Assembly (NCBI RefSeq): GCF_002002725.1
Contig: NZ_MUNW01000062.1
Span: forward strand, 372,001-436,000
Source: Sinorhizobium sp. A49
Lineage (GTDB): Bacteria > Pseudomonadota > Alphaproteobacteria > Rhizobiales > Rhizobiaceae
Length of the DNA: 64,000 nt
Direction of reading: 5' to 3'
This document shows, piece after piece, positions 8,265 to 15,511 of the stretch (positions within the stretch are counted from its first letter, which is position 1; the number at the start of each line of letters is the position of its first letter). Under the pieces are notes generated by a model. It worked only from the letters and a program-made list of their open reading frames with translations, had not been told where the DNA came from and did no database searches. The position numbers and the translations under genes were made by a program.

Positions 8265-9162
8265 CGCGCTTCTCCTTCAGTTCGAAACCATGCAGGCGGC
8301 TATGGTGGCCGCAGCCGCAATCGTCGCCATGGTCATGCACGTTGTCGTCCTCGTCGTGGTGATGGCCGTCGCCGGGGTAACAGTGCTCGGTGATGGAGCC
8401 ATCCGCATGCAGCACGCGCCCGTCAGGCAGATGGGTGTGGTCGTGATTGTGGCTGTAGACCGCAAGCGTGCTGGCCGCACGCCTTCCGAAGAGCTTCTGA
8501 TATTCCGGGCTCTGGCTGACCGCCTGCGGCGTGCCGCGGCAGCAGACATGGCCATTGAGGCAGACCACCGTATCGGTCTCGGCCATGACGATATGCAGGT
8601 CATGCGAGATCAGCAGGATACCGCAGCCGGTGCGGTTGCGGATCTGCTTGATCAGTTCGTAAAGCGCGATCTCGCCACTGAAGTCCACGCCCTGCACCGG
8701 CTCGTCGAGCACGAGAAGATCCGGCTTGCGGGCGATCGCCCGCGCCAGCAGCGCCCGCTGGAATTCGCCGCCCGACAGATGCTGCACCTCGGCCTTCGCC
8801 AGATGCAGCACGCCTGTTGACGATAGCGCCTCCTCGATCTCGCGACCTTTCAAGGGTCCGGTCAAGGTCATCAGCCGTTCGACCGTCAAGGGCAGAGTCC
8901 AGTCCACCGCAAGCTTCTGCGGGACATAGCCGACCTTGAGCCCCGGCTTGCGCTCGACATAGCCCTCGTCGGCCTTCATCACGCCGATTGCAGTCTTTGC
9001 CGTCGTCGACTTGCCCGAACCGTTGGGGCCAATCAGCGTGACGATCTCGCCGGGACTGATCGAAAACTCGACGCCGCGCACCAGCCAGCGGCCGTTGCGG
9101 CTGACACCGGCATTGTTCAACCGGACCAGCGGTGTCGTTTCTGGGGATCGGAAATTCAGCAT
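8257..9162 (-). CDS. znuC: zinc ABC transporter ATP-binding protein ZnuC, His-rich tail
   Basis: ATPase of 301 residues that drives zinc import with ZnuB. It has Walker A GPNGSGKST (about 45-53), the signature LSGGEFQRALLARA, Walker B LLVLDEPVQGVD and the H-loop ISHDLHIV. After about residue 240 there is a His/Asp-rich extension (HNHDHTHLPDG, GDGHHHDEDDNVHDHGDDCGCGHH) ending at the stop; this probably buffers or senses zinc. The open frame extends far upstream but crosses the Zur operators, so the ATG at 9162 was chosen. First gene of znuC-znuB-zur, divergent from znuA. Confidence 0.95.
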   Translation of the reverse strand: MLNFRSPETTPLVRLNNAGVSRNGRWLVRGVEFSISPGEIVTLIGPNGSGKSTTAKTAIGVMKADEGYVERKPGLKVGYVPQKLAVDWTLPLTVERLMTLTGPLKGREIEEALSSTGVLHLAKAEVQHLSGGEFQRALLARAIARKPDLLVLDEPVQGVDFSGEIALYELIKQIRNRTGCGILLISHDLHIVMAETDTVVCLNGHVCCRGTPQAVSQSPEYQKLFGRRAASTLAVYSHNHDHTHLPDGRVLHADGSITEHCYPGDGHHHDEDDNVHDHGDDCGCGHHSRLHGFELKEKRDA

Positions 9163-9204
9163 CAAAAAATTCCGGATTGGCGGTTGCCACTGGCTATCGC
9201 ACAC

Positions 9205-9217
9205 GTTATAGCATAAC
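9205..9217. promoter_or_regulatory. Zur operator 1 (znuC side)
   Basis: GTTATAGCATAAC is an inverted repeat matching the alphaproteobacterial Zur consensus core GTTATA-n-TATAAC as I know it. It lies 43 bases upstream of the znuC start codon, so it probably covers the znuCB-zur promoter. Assignment to Zur is inferred from motif and gene context. Confidence 0.75.
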
Positions 9218-9225
9218 GCAATTGA

Positions 9226-9240
9226 TGTAATAACATTACA
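9226..9240. promoter_or_regulatory. Zur operator 2 (znuA side)
   Basis: TGTAATAACATTACA is a perfect palindrome with six-base arms and resembles the outer part of the same consensus (TGTTATA-n-TATAACA). Its centre is about 22 bases, two helical turns, from the centre of operator 1. It lies in the divergent znuC/znuA promoter region, about 126 bases before znuA. Confidence 0.75.
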
Positions 9241-9365
9241 TTGAAACATCAACACGTTCAACCGGACGTGCGCGTGGTGTTTCAAGTGTCCGAACTGCGC
9301 CTGCCCCTGACCGAAAACTATAGACTGTTCAGGGGGTTGCGTGACATTCAAGCCCGGAGAAACCG

Positions 9366-10415
9366 ATGAAATCGACTTCCGCCCTGCTCTTTGCCTCCAC
9401 TATCCTGTTGTCGTCGCCTGTCGCTGCGGCCGGGCCTAATGTGGTGGCTTCGATCAAGCCTGTCCACTCGCTCGTCGCTTCGATCATGCAGGGCGTCGGT
9501 GAACCCGCGCTGATCGTCGAGGGCGCCGCCTCGCCTCATACCTACAACATGAAGCCGTCGAACGCTGCGGCGCTGCAGGCAGCCAAGGTAGTCTTCTGGG
9601 TCGGTCCGGGTCTTGAAGCCTTTCTCGACAAGCCGCTCGATGCGCTGAGCGGCGACGCCAAGGTGGTGGAGCTCAGCGAATCACCCGGGCTTGAGAAGTT
9701 GAAGTTCCGTGAAGGCGGGGCATTCGAGGCGCATGATCATGGTCATGAGGGCCACGAAGGCGAAGCCGGCCATGGCGAGGAAGGTCACAAACACGCCGAG
9801 GGCGAGGCAGAACACGACCACGCAGCAGCCCCTGAGGCCGCCGCCGCCCATGATCACGACCATGCGCATGAGGGCCATGATCACGACCACGACGGCTTCG
9901 ACATGCACCTGTGGCTCGACCCGCAGAATGCCAAGGCGATGGCAGCCGAGATCGAAAAGACGCTTGCAGAAGCCGACCCTGACAATGCGGCCGCCTATAA
10001 GGCGAACCTTGAGCAGCTCAACCAGCGCCTCGACGCGCTCGACAAGTCCCTGGTTGAAACCGTCGCATCGGTGAAGGACAAGCCCTTCATCGTCTTCCAC
10101 GATGCCTACCAGTATTTCGAGCATCGCTATCAGGTGCGCGTGGCCGGTTCGATCACCGTCAGCCCCGAGGTTCTGCCGGGTGCCGAGCGGCTGTCGCAGA
10201 TCCACGCCAAGATCAAGGAACTGGGCGCGACCTGCGTCTTTGCCGAACCGCAGTTCGAGCCGAAGCTGATCAACGTCGTGATCGAGGGAACGCCGGCAAA
10301 ATCCGGCACGCTCGACCCGGAAGCCGCCACGCTCGAGGCCGGCCCCGACCTCTATTTCCAGCTGATGGAAGGCATCGGCACGTCGCTCAAGACCTGCCTC
10401 ACCTCGGCAAGCTGA
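9366..10415 (+). CDS. znuA: zinc ABC transporter substrate-binding protein ZnuA
   Basis: Periplasmic zinc-binding protein of 349 residues with a Sec signal peptide (about 1-22). The first zinc ligand is in SPHTYNMKPS (about H58). A long His/Asp/Glu-rich loop at about residues 118-178 (DHGHEGHEG, HAEGEAEHDHA, DHDHAHEGHDHDHDG) precedes MHLWLDPQNA, which holds the second ligand. VFHDAYQYFEHRY gives the third and FAEPQFEPK the acidic one. The His-rich loop identifies zinc rather than manganese members of the family. Divergent from znuCB-zur. A CCCCTGA/TCAGGGG inverted repeat at 9304-9335 lies in the leader. Confidence 0.95.
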   Translation: MKSTSALLFASTILLSSPVAAAGPNVVASIKPVHSLVASIMQGVGEPALIVEGAASPHTYNMKPSNAAALQAAKVVFWVGPGLEAFLDKPLDALSGDAKVVELSESPGLEKLKFREGGAFEAHDHGHEGHEGEAGHGEEGHKHAEGEAEHDHAAAPEAAAAHDHDHAHEGHDHDHDGFDMHLWLDPQNAKAMAAEIEKTLAEADPDNAAAYKANLEQLNQRLDALDKSLVETVASVKDKPFIVFHDAYQYFEHRYQVRVAGSITVSPEVLPGAERLSQIHAKIKELGATCVFAEPQFEPKLINVVIEGTPAKSGTLDPEAATLEAGPDLYFQLMEGIGTSLKTCLTSAS

Positions 10416-10514
10416 TCCGTCCTCCCAAAGTGGCGATGGCGGGCGCTCGCGCCCACCATTCAGACTGATGACAAACCACTGAGATGGCTTGTTTGACGAG
10501 ACAGGCATACCATT

Positions 10515-10655
10515 CTCCTCATCCTCGCCCTTGTGGCGGGGATCCAGTGATCCGAGGTCCGTCGGGTCAGAGGACTTTTCAGCCCACAGACTTGGGCTGG
10601 TCCCGCCGTTCCTACGGAACTGCTAGAGATCCCTGTGACAAGCACAGGGATGAGG
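10515..10655. repeat. RIME-type intergenic palindromic repeat, copy A (inverted)
   Basis: It contains CTCATCCTCGCCCTTGTGGCGGGGATCCA at the left, an AGCCCACAGACTTGGGCT stem, a CCGTTCCTACGGAAC stem and CCCTGTGACAAGCACAGGG at the right. The same modules recur in opposite orientation at 12260-12372 and in the tandem copies from 17401. The mosaic structure matches the Rhizobium-specific intergenic mosaic elements. It fills most of the znuA-GTPase gap (10416-10791). Confidence 0.75.
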
Positions 10656-10761
10656 GCGCCTTACCGGCGCCAAGGCACTCGAATGCCGAACAGGTCACGT
10701 GGGTGGCTTTGTTATCAGTCTGGAAGCGGGCGCAAGCGTCCGCTTTTTATAAACACGTCTT

Positions 10762-10778
10762 GCGTAACGATATAACAT
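10762..10778. promoter_or_regulatory. putative Zur operator of the COG0523 gene
   Basis: Read on the minus strand this is ATGTTATATCGTTACGC: the first half-site ATGTTATA is intact and the second is degenerate. It lies only 13 bases upstream of the GTPase start codon. COG0523 genes of this type are commonly zinc-repressed, which supports the assignment, but the match is imperfect. Confidence 0.5.
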
Positions 10779-10791
10779 ATAGGAAACGACA

Positions 10792-11994
10792 ATGGAAAAG
10801 CTCCCCGTAACCGTGCTCTCCGGCTTTCTCGGCGCCGGCAAGACGACACTGCTCAACCATGTGCTCAGCAATCGCGACGGCCTGCGCGTTGCCGTTATCG
10901 TCAACGACATGAGCGAGATCAACATCGACGCCGCACTGATCCGCGACGGCGGCGCCAACCTGTCGCGCACCGAGGAGCAGCTGATCGAAATGACCAATGG
11001 CTGCATCTGTTGCACGCTGCGCGACGATCTTCTGCGCGAGGTCCGCAATCTCGCCGAACAGAACCGGTTCGACTACCTGCTGATCGAATCGAGCGGCATT
11101 TCGGAGCCCCTGCCCGTCGCAACCACCTTCGACTTTCGTGACGAGGATGGCGAAAGCCTTGCCGATGTCGCCCGTCTGGACACCATGGTGACGGTGGTCG
11201 ATGCCGCCAATCTGCTTGCGGATTATGCTTCGCTCGATTTTCTCGCCGATCGCGGCGAGACGGCGGGTGAAGGCGACACCCGCACCCTGGTCGACCTGCT
11301 GGTCGAGCAGATCGAGTTTGCCGATGTCGTCGTGCTCAACAAGATCGGCACGGCAACGTCAGAGCAACGGGACGCCGCACGCAAGATCATCGTCGGACTG
11401 AACCCGGATGCGCGGCTGGTGGAAGTGGATTTCGGCAAGGTCGAGTTGCGCGACGTGCTCGGCACCGGCCGCTTCGACCTTGCCAAGGCCGAGCAGCACC
11501 CCCTCTGGTACAAGGAACTGCACGGCTTCAAGGATCATATCCCCGAAACTGAGGAATACGGCATCCGCTCCTTCGTCTACAAGGCGCGCCGCCCGTTCGA
11601 TCCCACCCGGCTCCAGGCATTTATCGATCGTTCCTGGCCAGGTGTAGTGCGCGCCAAGGGCTTCTTCTGGCTGGCGACGCGGCCCTACCATGTCGGTGAG
11701 TTGAGCCAGGCCGGCGCGCTGGTCAGGACCTCCAAGATGGGCCTGTGGTGGGCGGCGGTGCCGAGGGAGCAATGGCCGCGCGACCCGGGCTTCCTGAAGG
11801 CCGTCGGCCCCTATATCGATCCCGTCTGGGGTGACCGTCGCCAGGAGATCGTCTTCATCGGCGCCGACCCCATGGACCAGGCCACGCTGACCGCCGAACT
11901 CGACGCCTGCCTGGTCAATGACGCCAGCTTCCAACCGGACCGCTGGCGCGACCTGCCGGATCCCTTCGCAAGCTGGTCGCAACGGGCGGCGTGA
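10792..11994 (+). CDS. COG0523 zinc metallochaperone GTPase (ZigA/YciC type)
   Basis: CobW-type P-loop GTPase of 400 residues. It has Walker [10 protein letters not shown] (about 11-19), the zinc-binding CICC motif at residues 71-74, the guanine-specificity NKIG segment and a C-terminal CobW_C domain (from about 265, [16 protein letters not shown] to [10 protein letters not shown]). Zur-regulated members supply zinc to client enzymes under deficiency. Position beside znu and a Zur-like site at the start codon point to that branch rather than to CobW in cobalamin synthesis, although a cob cluster exists at 58.6-63.4 kb. Inverted repeat elements flank it. Confidence 0.88.
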   Translation: MEKLPVTVLSGFLGAGKTTLLNHVLSNRDGLRVAVIVNDMSEINIDAALIRDGGANLSRTEEQLIEMTNGCICCTLRDDLLREVRNLAEQNRFDYLLIESSGISEPLPVATTFDFRDEDGESLADVARLDTMVTVVDAANLLADYASLDFLADRGETAGEGDTRTLVDLLVEQIEFADVVVLNKIGTATSEQRDAARKIIVGLNPDARLVEVDFGKVELRDVLGTGRFDLAKAEQHPLWYKELHGFKDHIPETEEYGIRSFVYKARRPFDPTRLQAFIDRSWPGVVRAKGFFWLATRPYHVGELSQAGALVRTSKMGLWWAAVPREQWPRDPGFLKAVGPYIDPVWGDRRQEIVFIGADPMDQATLTAELDACLVNDASFQPDRWRDLPDPFASWSQRAA

Positions 11995-12206
11995 TGCAGC
12001 CGGCGGGACAGCGACAGCGGCGGCCGCGCTACACTTGCATGGGACTCAATGCAGCCGGAAGACCGGTGCCGATGTTCGATCCGTTCTTCGACGGACGGGA
12101 TGAGGTGGAAGAGGTGCTCTTCCCGCCCGGTCCGCTGGAGTGGCTGCTCTTTGGCGAGCGCGAGGGGACCGAGGGTGCGGACGCTCCGTCAATGCCTCGG
12201 AGTTGA
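11994..12206 (+). CDS. small protein coupled to the GTPase gene, unknown function
   Basis: A frame of 70 residues whose ATG overlaps the TGA of the GTPase gene, the usual sign of translational coupling. Third positions are GC-rich like those of real genes here. The protein has a basic start (QRQRRPRY) and an acidic centre (FFDGRDEVEEVLFPPGPLEWLLFG), with no signal peptide or cysteine cluster. I do not recognise it. A role with the GTPase is suggested only by position. Confidence 0.4.
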   Translation: MQPAGQRQRRPRYTCMGLNAAGRPVPMFDPFFDGRDEVEEVLFPPGPLEWLLFGEREGTEGADAPSMPRS

Positions 12207-12259
12207 CGTTGAGGACCGGCCGACCATTACCAATCTCAGGGGTGACCGAAAATTTTCTT

Positions 12260-12372
12260 CATTCCTGTGCCTGTCACAGGAATCCAGTCAGCCCAAGTCC
12301 TTGGGCTGAGGGTCTTTTGGCCCGACAGACATCGGGCCACTGGATCCCCGCCACAAGGGCGAGGATGAGGAG
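12260..12372. repeat. RIME-type intergenic palindromic repeat, copy B
   Basis: CATTCCTGTGCCTGTCACAGGAAT at the left end, then AGCCCAAGTCCTTGGGCT, a GGCCCGACAGACATCGGGCC stem, and TGGATCCCCGCCACAAGGGCGAGGATGAGG at the right. It is the reverse complement of copy A (10515-10655) apart from module differences; it lacks the CGTTCCTACGGAAC module. Confidence 0.75.
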
Positions 12373-12445
12373 GTTGGGTTCTCGGTTTTCGTCAAACAAC
12401 TGCTCTCAGGGTTTTCCAGTAGCTTGGCCTGCAACCCAAAGCGTC

Positions 12446-12838
12446 TTAACGCGCAGACGCCAGACCGACGATGACGCCGGTCGCCAGGCTGATCAGCAGG
12501 AAGTCGTTGTCGACGCGCACCCACTGCTGGCCGCGCGGCGGCTGGCGCAGCTTGTAGCGGCGGTAGTCACGCACCTGCGCCATATGGCGGCGCTCGGCCG
12601 GGCTCAGGCGATGGCCACGCGACCAGCGTTCCCGCTTGTTGATGATAACGCGCTTCTCGATGGTCACATGCTTGTCGACATGCCGATTGACGTTCCGGTC
12701 CGTGTGGCGGTCTGCGGGCCGGCGCTGATAGCGGTCATGGTTCTGAGCGACTTCGAAGGAACCCGCCGGCTGCGCGAAGGCTGCGACCGGCGTGATCAGG
12801 AAGGAGCTGGCGACCAGGGCGGTCAGGAGACGTTTCAT
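12446..12838 (-). CDS. RcnB-family periplasmic protein
   Basis: A protein of 130 residues with a Sec signal peptide ending near AFAQ (residue 22). The centre is rich in His and Arg (HDRYQRRPADRHTDRNVNRHVDKHV). The C-terminal RcnB domain shows the usual RWSRGHRLSPAERRH, VRDYRRYKLRQPPRGQQWVRVDNDFLLISLATGVI pattern, split over about residues 71-126. RcnB in E. coli influences nickel/cobalt homeostasis; most homologues, including rhizobial ones, are untested. It is monocistronic; a perfect inverted repeat lies about 70 bases upstream. Confidence 0.8.
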   Translation of the reverse strand: MKRLLTALVASSFLITPVAAFAQPAGSFEVAQNHDRYQRRPADRHTDRNVNRHVDKHVTIEKRVIINKRERWSRGHRLSPAERRHMAQVRDYRRYKLRQPPRGQQWVRVDNDFLLISLATGVIVGLASAR

Positions 12839-12906
12839 CGGGGTATCCTTTCGTTATTTACGCCCCGAAAATAGATCCGCCTTCCTGAACGGAATATGAA
12901 ACACTA

Positions 12907-12924
12907 CATTACAAATATGTAATG
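12907..12924. promoter_or_regulatory. inverted repeat upstream of the RcnB-like gene
   Basis: CATTACA-AATA-TGTAATG, perfect seven-base arms, centred about 77 bases upstream of the RcnB-like start and 27-43 bases after the GH43 stop. The position suits an operator, but a terminator-like stem for GH43 cannot be excluded. The arms are inverted relative to the Zur palindrome, so Zur is not assigned. Confidence 0.4.
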
Positions 12925-12949
12925 ATATTGAGCACTTATAAGACTTTTC

Positions 12950-14590
12950 TTACAAACGCATCCCCCCTTCGGACAGGCTGACGTAACGGAACCGATCGAA
13001 ATCCGCCGCCAGTCCCGCGCCCGATGTGTCGAAGGCAAACATGCCGGCAAAGGCGCCGGTAAAGGACCCATGCTCACCACGGCCGCCCTCGTCCGAGACG
13101 ACGCCGGCGTCGAGCACCGGGCCGAGTGCCTGCCAATCTGCCGCCGCATCCTGACGCCAGAAGAACTGCAGGTCGTTGTCGCGGATCTCCATCGCAAGCC
13201 CGATCGGCCCTTCGGGCACCGCGATGCCGCTGCCGACGGGAAACTGCAGCCGGCCATGCGGGAAGTCGCCCGGACACGACAGGATTGTCAGCGCGCGCCC
13301 GAGCGTCTCATGCCAGGTCAGGCCGAGCGCATGGAACTTATGGCGGTTGTAGTAGTGTGTGAGCCCTGCCACCTGCTGATAGGTCCCGGGCGCGAATTCG
13401 ACGGAGGTTTCAGCGCGGAAGGAATGATGCTCCTGCCGGCGGGCGACGAGGGCCTGCTCAAACCAGCTGCCGATGCTTTCGCGGGCAAAAAGCCTCAGAT
13501 GCCCTGCCCGCCTCTCCAGCGAGAAGATCCGCTCGGGCAGCGGCGTTCTCAGCCATTGGAATTCGGACGGCAGCGCCGTGTCATCGAAATCGGTCTCGAC
13601 CACACGCGGCGACGTCAGGCTCCGGGCGGCACCCGGCGCTTCAACCGTGATCTCGGGAACCGGCCCACCGTTTTCGAGATAGAGCCAGCCGTCGTCCCGC
13701 CAGACGCATTTCTGCAGCGCCGTCTCGCGGCCAAGCGTGCAGCGGCGCTCGGGCGGCAGCGGCCGGCCGCAGAGATGCGTGTGGTAGGCCTGCCCATCCG
13801 GCGTCTCGACATACTGCCCGTGCCCGGCGCGCTGCAGCAGCGCGTCGGGATGGTCCTTCGAGGTAATCAGGTAGGTATCCGGATGCATCTCGTAAGGACC
13901 GTCGATCGTGCGCGACCGCGCCATGGTCACGGCATGATCGTATCCCGTGCCGCCTTCCGCCGTCGTCAGATAGTACCAGCCGTTGCGCTTGAAGAGATGC
14001 GGTCCCTCGACCAGACCGAGCGGCGAGCCGGCAAAGATGTTCTTCACCGGCCCGGTAAGCCTGCGCTTTCGCTCGTCCCATTGCTGCAGCAGGATGCCGT
14101 CGAAGGCCGGATGCTTCGGCGAGCCGCCAAAACTTGTCGTGCGATGGTTCCACTGCATGTTGAGAAACCACTTGCGGCCATCGTCGTCATGGAACAGCGA
14201 AGGGTCGAAGCCGGAGGAATTCACATAAACCGGGTCGGACCAGACCGATTCGATCGCCTCCGCCGTGACGATGTAGTTGTGCGCATCCTTGAAGTTGCCG
14301 TCGAAACGCTTCACGTCGGTGTAGACGAGAAAGAACAGCCCGTCGTCATAGGAGAGGCATGGCGCCCAGACCCCGCAGCTGTCGGGGTTGCCGCGCATGT
14401 CGAGCTGGCTTGCCCGCTCCAGCGGACGGCGCACCAACCGCCAGTTTACCAGATCGCGCGAATGGTGGATCTGCACGCCCGGATACCACTCGAAGGTGGA
14501 CGTGGCGATGTAATAGTCATCGCCCACCCGGCAGATCGACGGGTCCGGGTTGAAGCCGGGCAGGATCGGATTGCGAATCAGGGCAGTCAT
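12950..14590 (-). CDS. glycoside hydrolase family 43 (beta-xylosidase / arabinofuranosidase-like)
   Basis: Cytoplasmic glycosidase of 546 residues without signal peptide. The five-bladed propeller shows all three acidic catalytic residues: base in GFNPDPSI (about D16), pKa modulator in SSGFDPSLF (about D129) and acid in LVEGPHLF (about E195). A C-terminal beta-sandwich of about 200 residues follows, as in XynB-type beta-xylosidases. The ATG at 14590 was chosen over an upstream frame extension because it starts the conserved NPILPGFNPDPS region. A LacI-type operator lies about 60 bases upstream, suggesting co-regulation with the operon at 20-31 kb. Exact substrate unknown. Confidence 0.88.
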   Translation of the reverse strand: MTALIRNPILPGFNPDPSICRVGDDYYIATSTFEWYPGVQIHHSRDLVNWRLVRRPLERASQLDMRGNPDSCGVWAPCLSYDDGLFFLVYTDVKRFDGNFKDAHNYIVTAEAIESVWSDPVYVNSSGFDPSLFHDDDGRKWFLNMQWNHRTTSFGGSPKHPAFDGILLQQWDERKRRLTGPVKNIFAGSPLGLVEGPHLFKRNGWYYLTTAEGGTGYDHAVTMARSRTIDGPYEMHPDTYLITSKDHPDALLQRAGHGQYVETPDGQAYHTHLCGRPLPPERRCTLGRETALQKCVWRDDGWLYLENGGPVPEITVEAPGAARSLTSPRVVETDFDDTALPSEFQWLRTPLPERIFSLERRAGHLRLFARESIGSWFEQALVARRQEHHSFRAETSVEFAPGTYQQVAGLTHYYNRHKFHALGLTWHETLGRALTILSCPGDFPHGRLQFPVGSGIAVPEGPIGLAMEIRDNDLQFFWRQDAAADWQALGPVLDAGVVSDEGGRGEHGSFTGAFAGMFAFDTSGAGLAADFDRFRYVSLSEGGMRL

Positions 14591-14650
14591 ACCAGGGCGT
14601 CCTCCAATTGTCGGCCGCATCCAGCCCCAAAACCTGCGATTTTTCAAGCC

Positions 14651-14662
14651 TGCAACGTTACA
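14651..14662. promoter_or_regulatory. LacI-type operator upstream of GH43
   Basis: TGCAACGTTACA, a near-perfect palindrome with the central CG typical of LacI-family operators. It differs by one base from TGTAACGTTACA and resembles the sites at 30989-31000 and 31310-31321 beside the LacI gene. Confidence 0.55.
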
Positions 14663-14935
14663 GTTGACGGCAGGACATATGCCGCCGCTGGCGTGCTTCC
14701 GGCAGTATCGGGGTCACCGACATTCACATCTGCAAGTGAAACCCACTGGCGATACTGGCCAGCAGCCTGTCGTGCACAAGGATTGGGCAATCGCCTTTCA
14801 GACCCATTCGACTTTAGTCTGGGGTGGCGGAACTAACCGGGAAAATCGAGCCGCGGACTTGAACGCGGGCTTGAAATCGGCACTCTGACTGTGCTTGGCA
14901 CAAAAACCAAAACAGCCACTGCGGGGAGGAAATCG

Positions 14936-15511
14936 ATGAAAGCGTTACTCGGCTTCAGCCGACTTATAGACACGACGACGGAGTTCATCGGCAAGTCGGT
15001 GTCCTGGCTCATCCTGATCGCTGTGCTCGTCAGCGCCGGCAATGCCATCATCCGGAAAATCTTCAACATGTCGTCGAACGCCTGGCTCGAGGCGCAGTGG
15101 TATCTGTTCGGCGCGGCATTCATGCTGGCCGCCGCCTACACGCTGAGCCAGAACGAACATATCCGCATCGATGTCGTCTACGGCAAGTTCTCGCGCCGCG
15201 TTCAGCACTGGATCGACCTGTTCGGCCACGTGTTCTTCCTGATGCCTTTCGTTCTCCTTATGCTCTACTACTTAGTGCCCTACGTGAAGATGTCCTACGT
15301 GTCGGGCGAAGGCTCATCGAGTGCCGGCGGCCTGATCATCTGGCCGGCCAAGGCGATCCTGCTTTTCGGCTTCCTGCTGCTCGCCTTCCAGGGCGTCTCC
15401 GAGATCATCAAGAAGATCGCGATCATGACCGGCAACATGGACGACCCGACGCCATATGTGCCGACGCATGCGCCGCTTGACGACGTCGTCGCTCCGGAGG
15501 CCCGTCCATGA
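14936..15511 (+). CDS. TRAP transporter small permease subunit (DctQ family)
   Basis: Membrane protein of 191 residues with four hydrophobic segments (SWLILIAVLVSAGNAIIRK; EAQWYLFGAAFMLAAAYTL; LFGHVFFLMPFVLLMLYYLV; AILLFGFLLLAFQGVSEII). The conserved AQWYLFGAAFMLAAAYTL and NEHIRIDV motifs identify the DctQ family. It partners the large subunit encoded next, whose ATG overlaps this stop (ATGA). ATG 14936 follows GGGGAGGA. The substrate probably follows that of the TakP-like binding protein at 18637-19743. Confidence 0.93.
   Translation: MKALLGFSRLIDTTTEFIGKSVSWLILIAVLVSAGNAIIRKIFNMSSNAWLEAQWYLFGAAFMLAAAYTLSQNEHIRIDVVYGKFSRRVQHWIDLFGHVFFLMPFVLLMLYYLVPYVKMSYVSGEGSSSAGGLIIWPAKAILLFGFLLLAFQGVSEIIKKIAIMTGNMDDPTPYVPTHAPLDDVVAPEARP

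Noticed and set aside
13070-14836. 588-codon open frame on the + strand opposite GH43
   Set aside because: It is the antisense shadow of a GC-rich gene with clear GH43 motifs; the protein is of odd composition and matches nothing.
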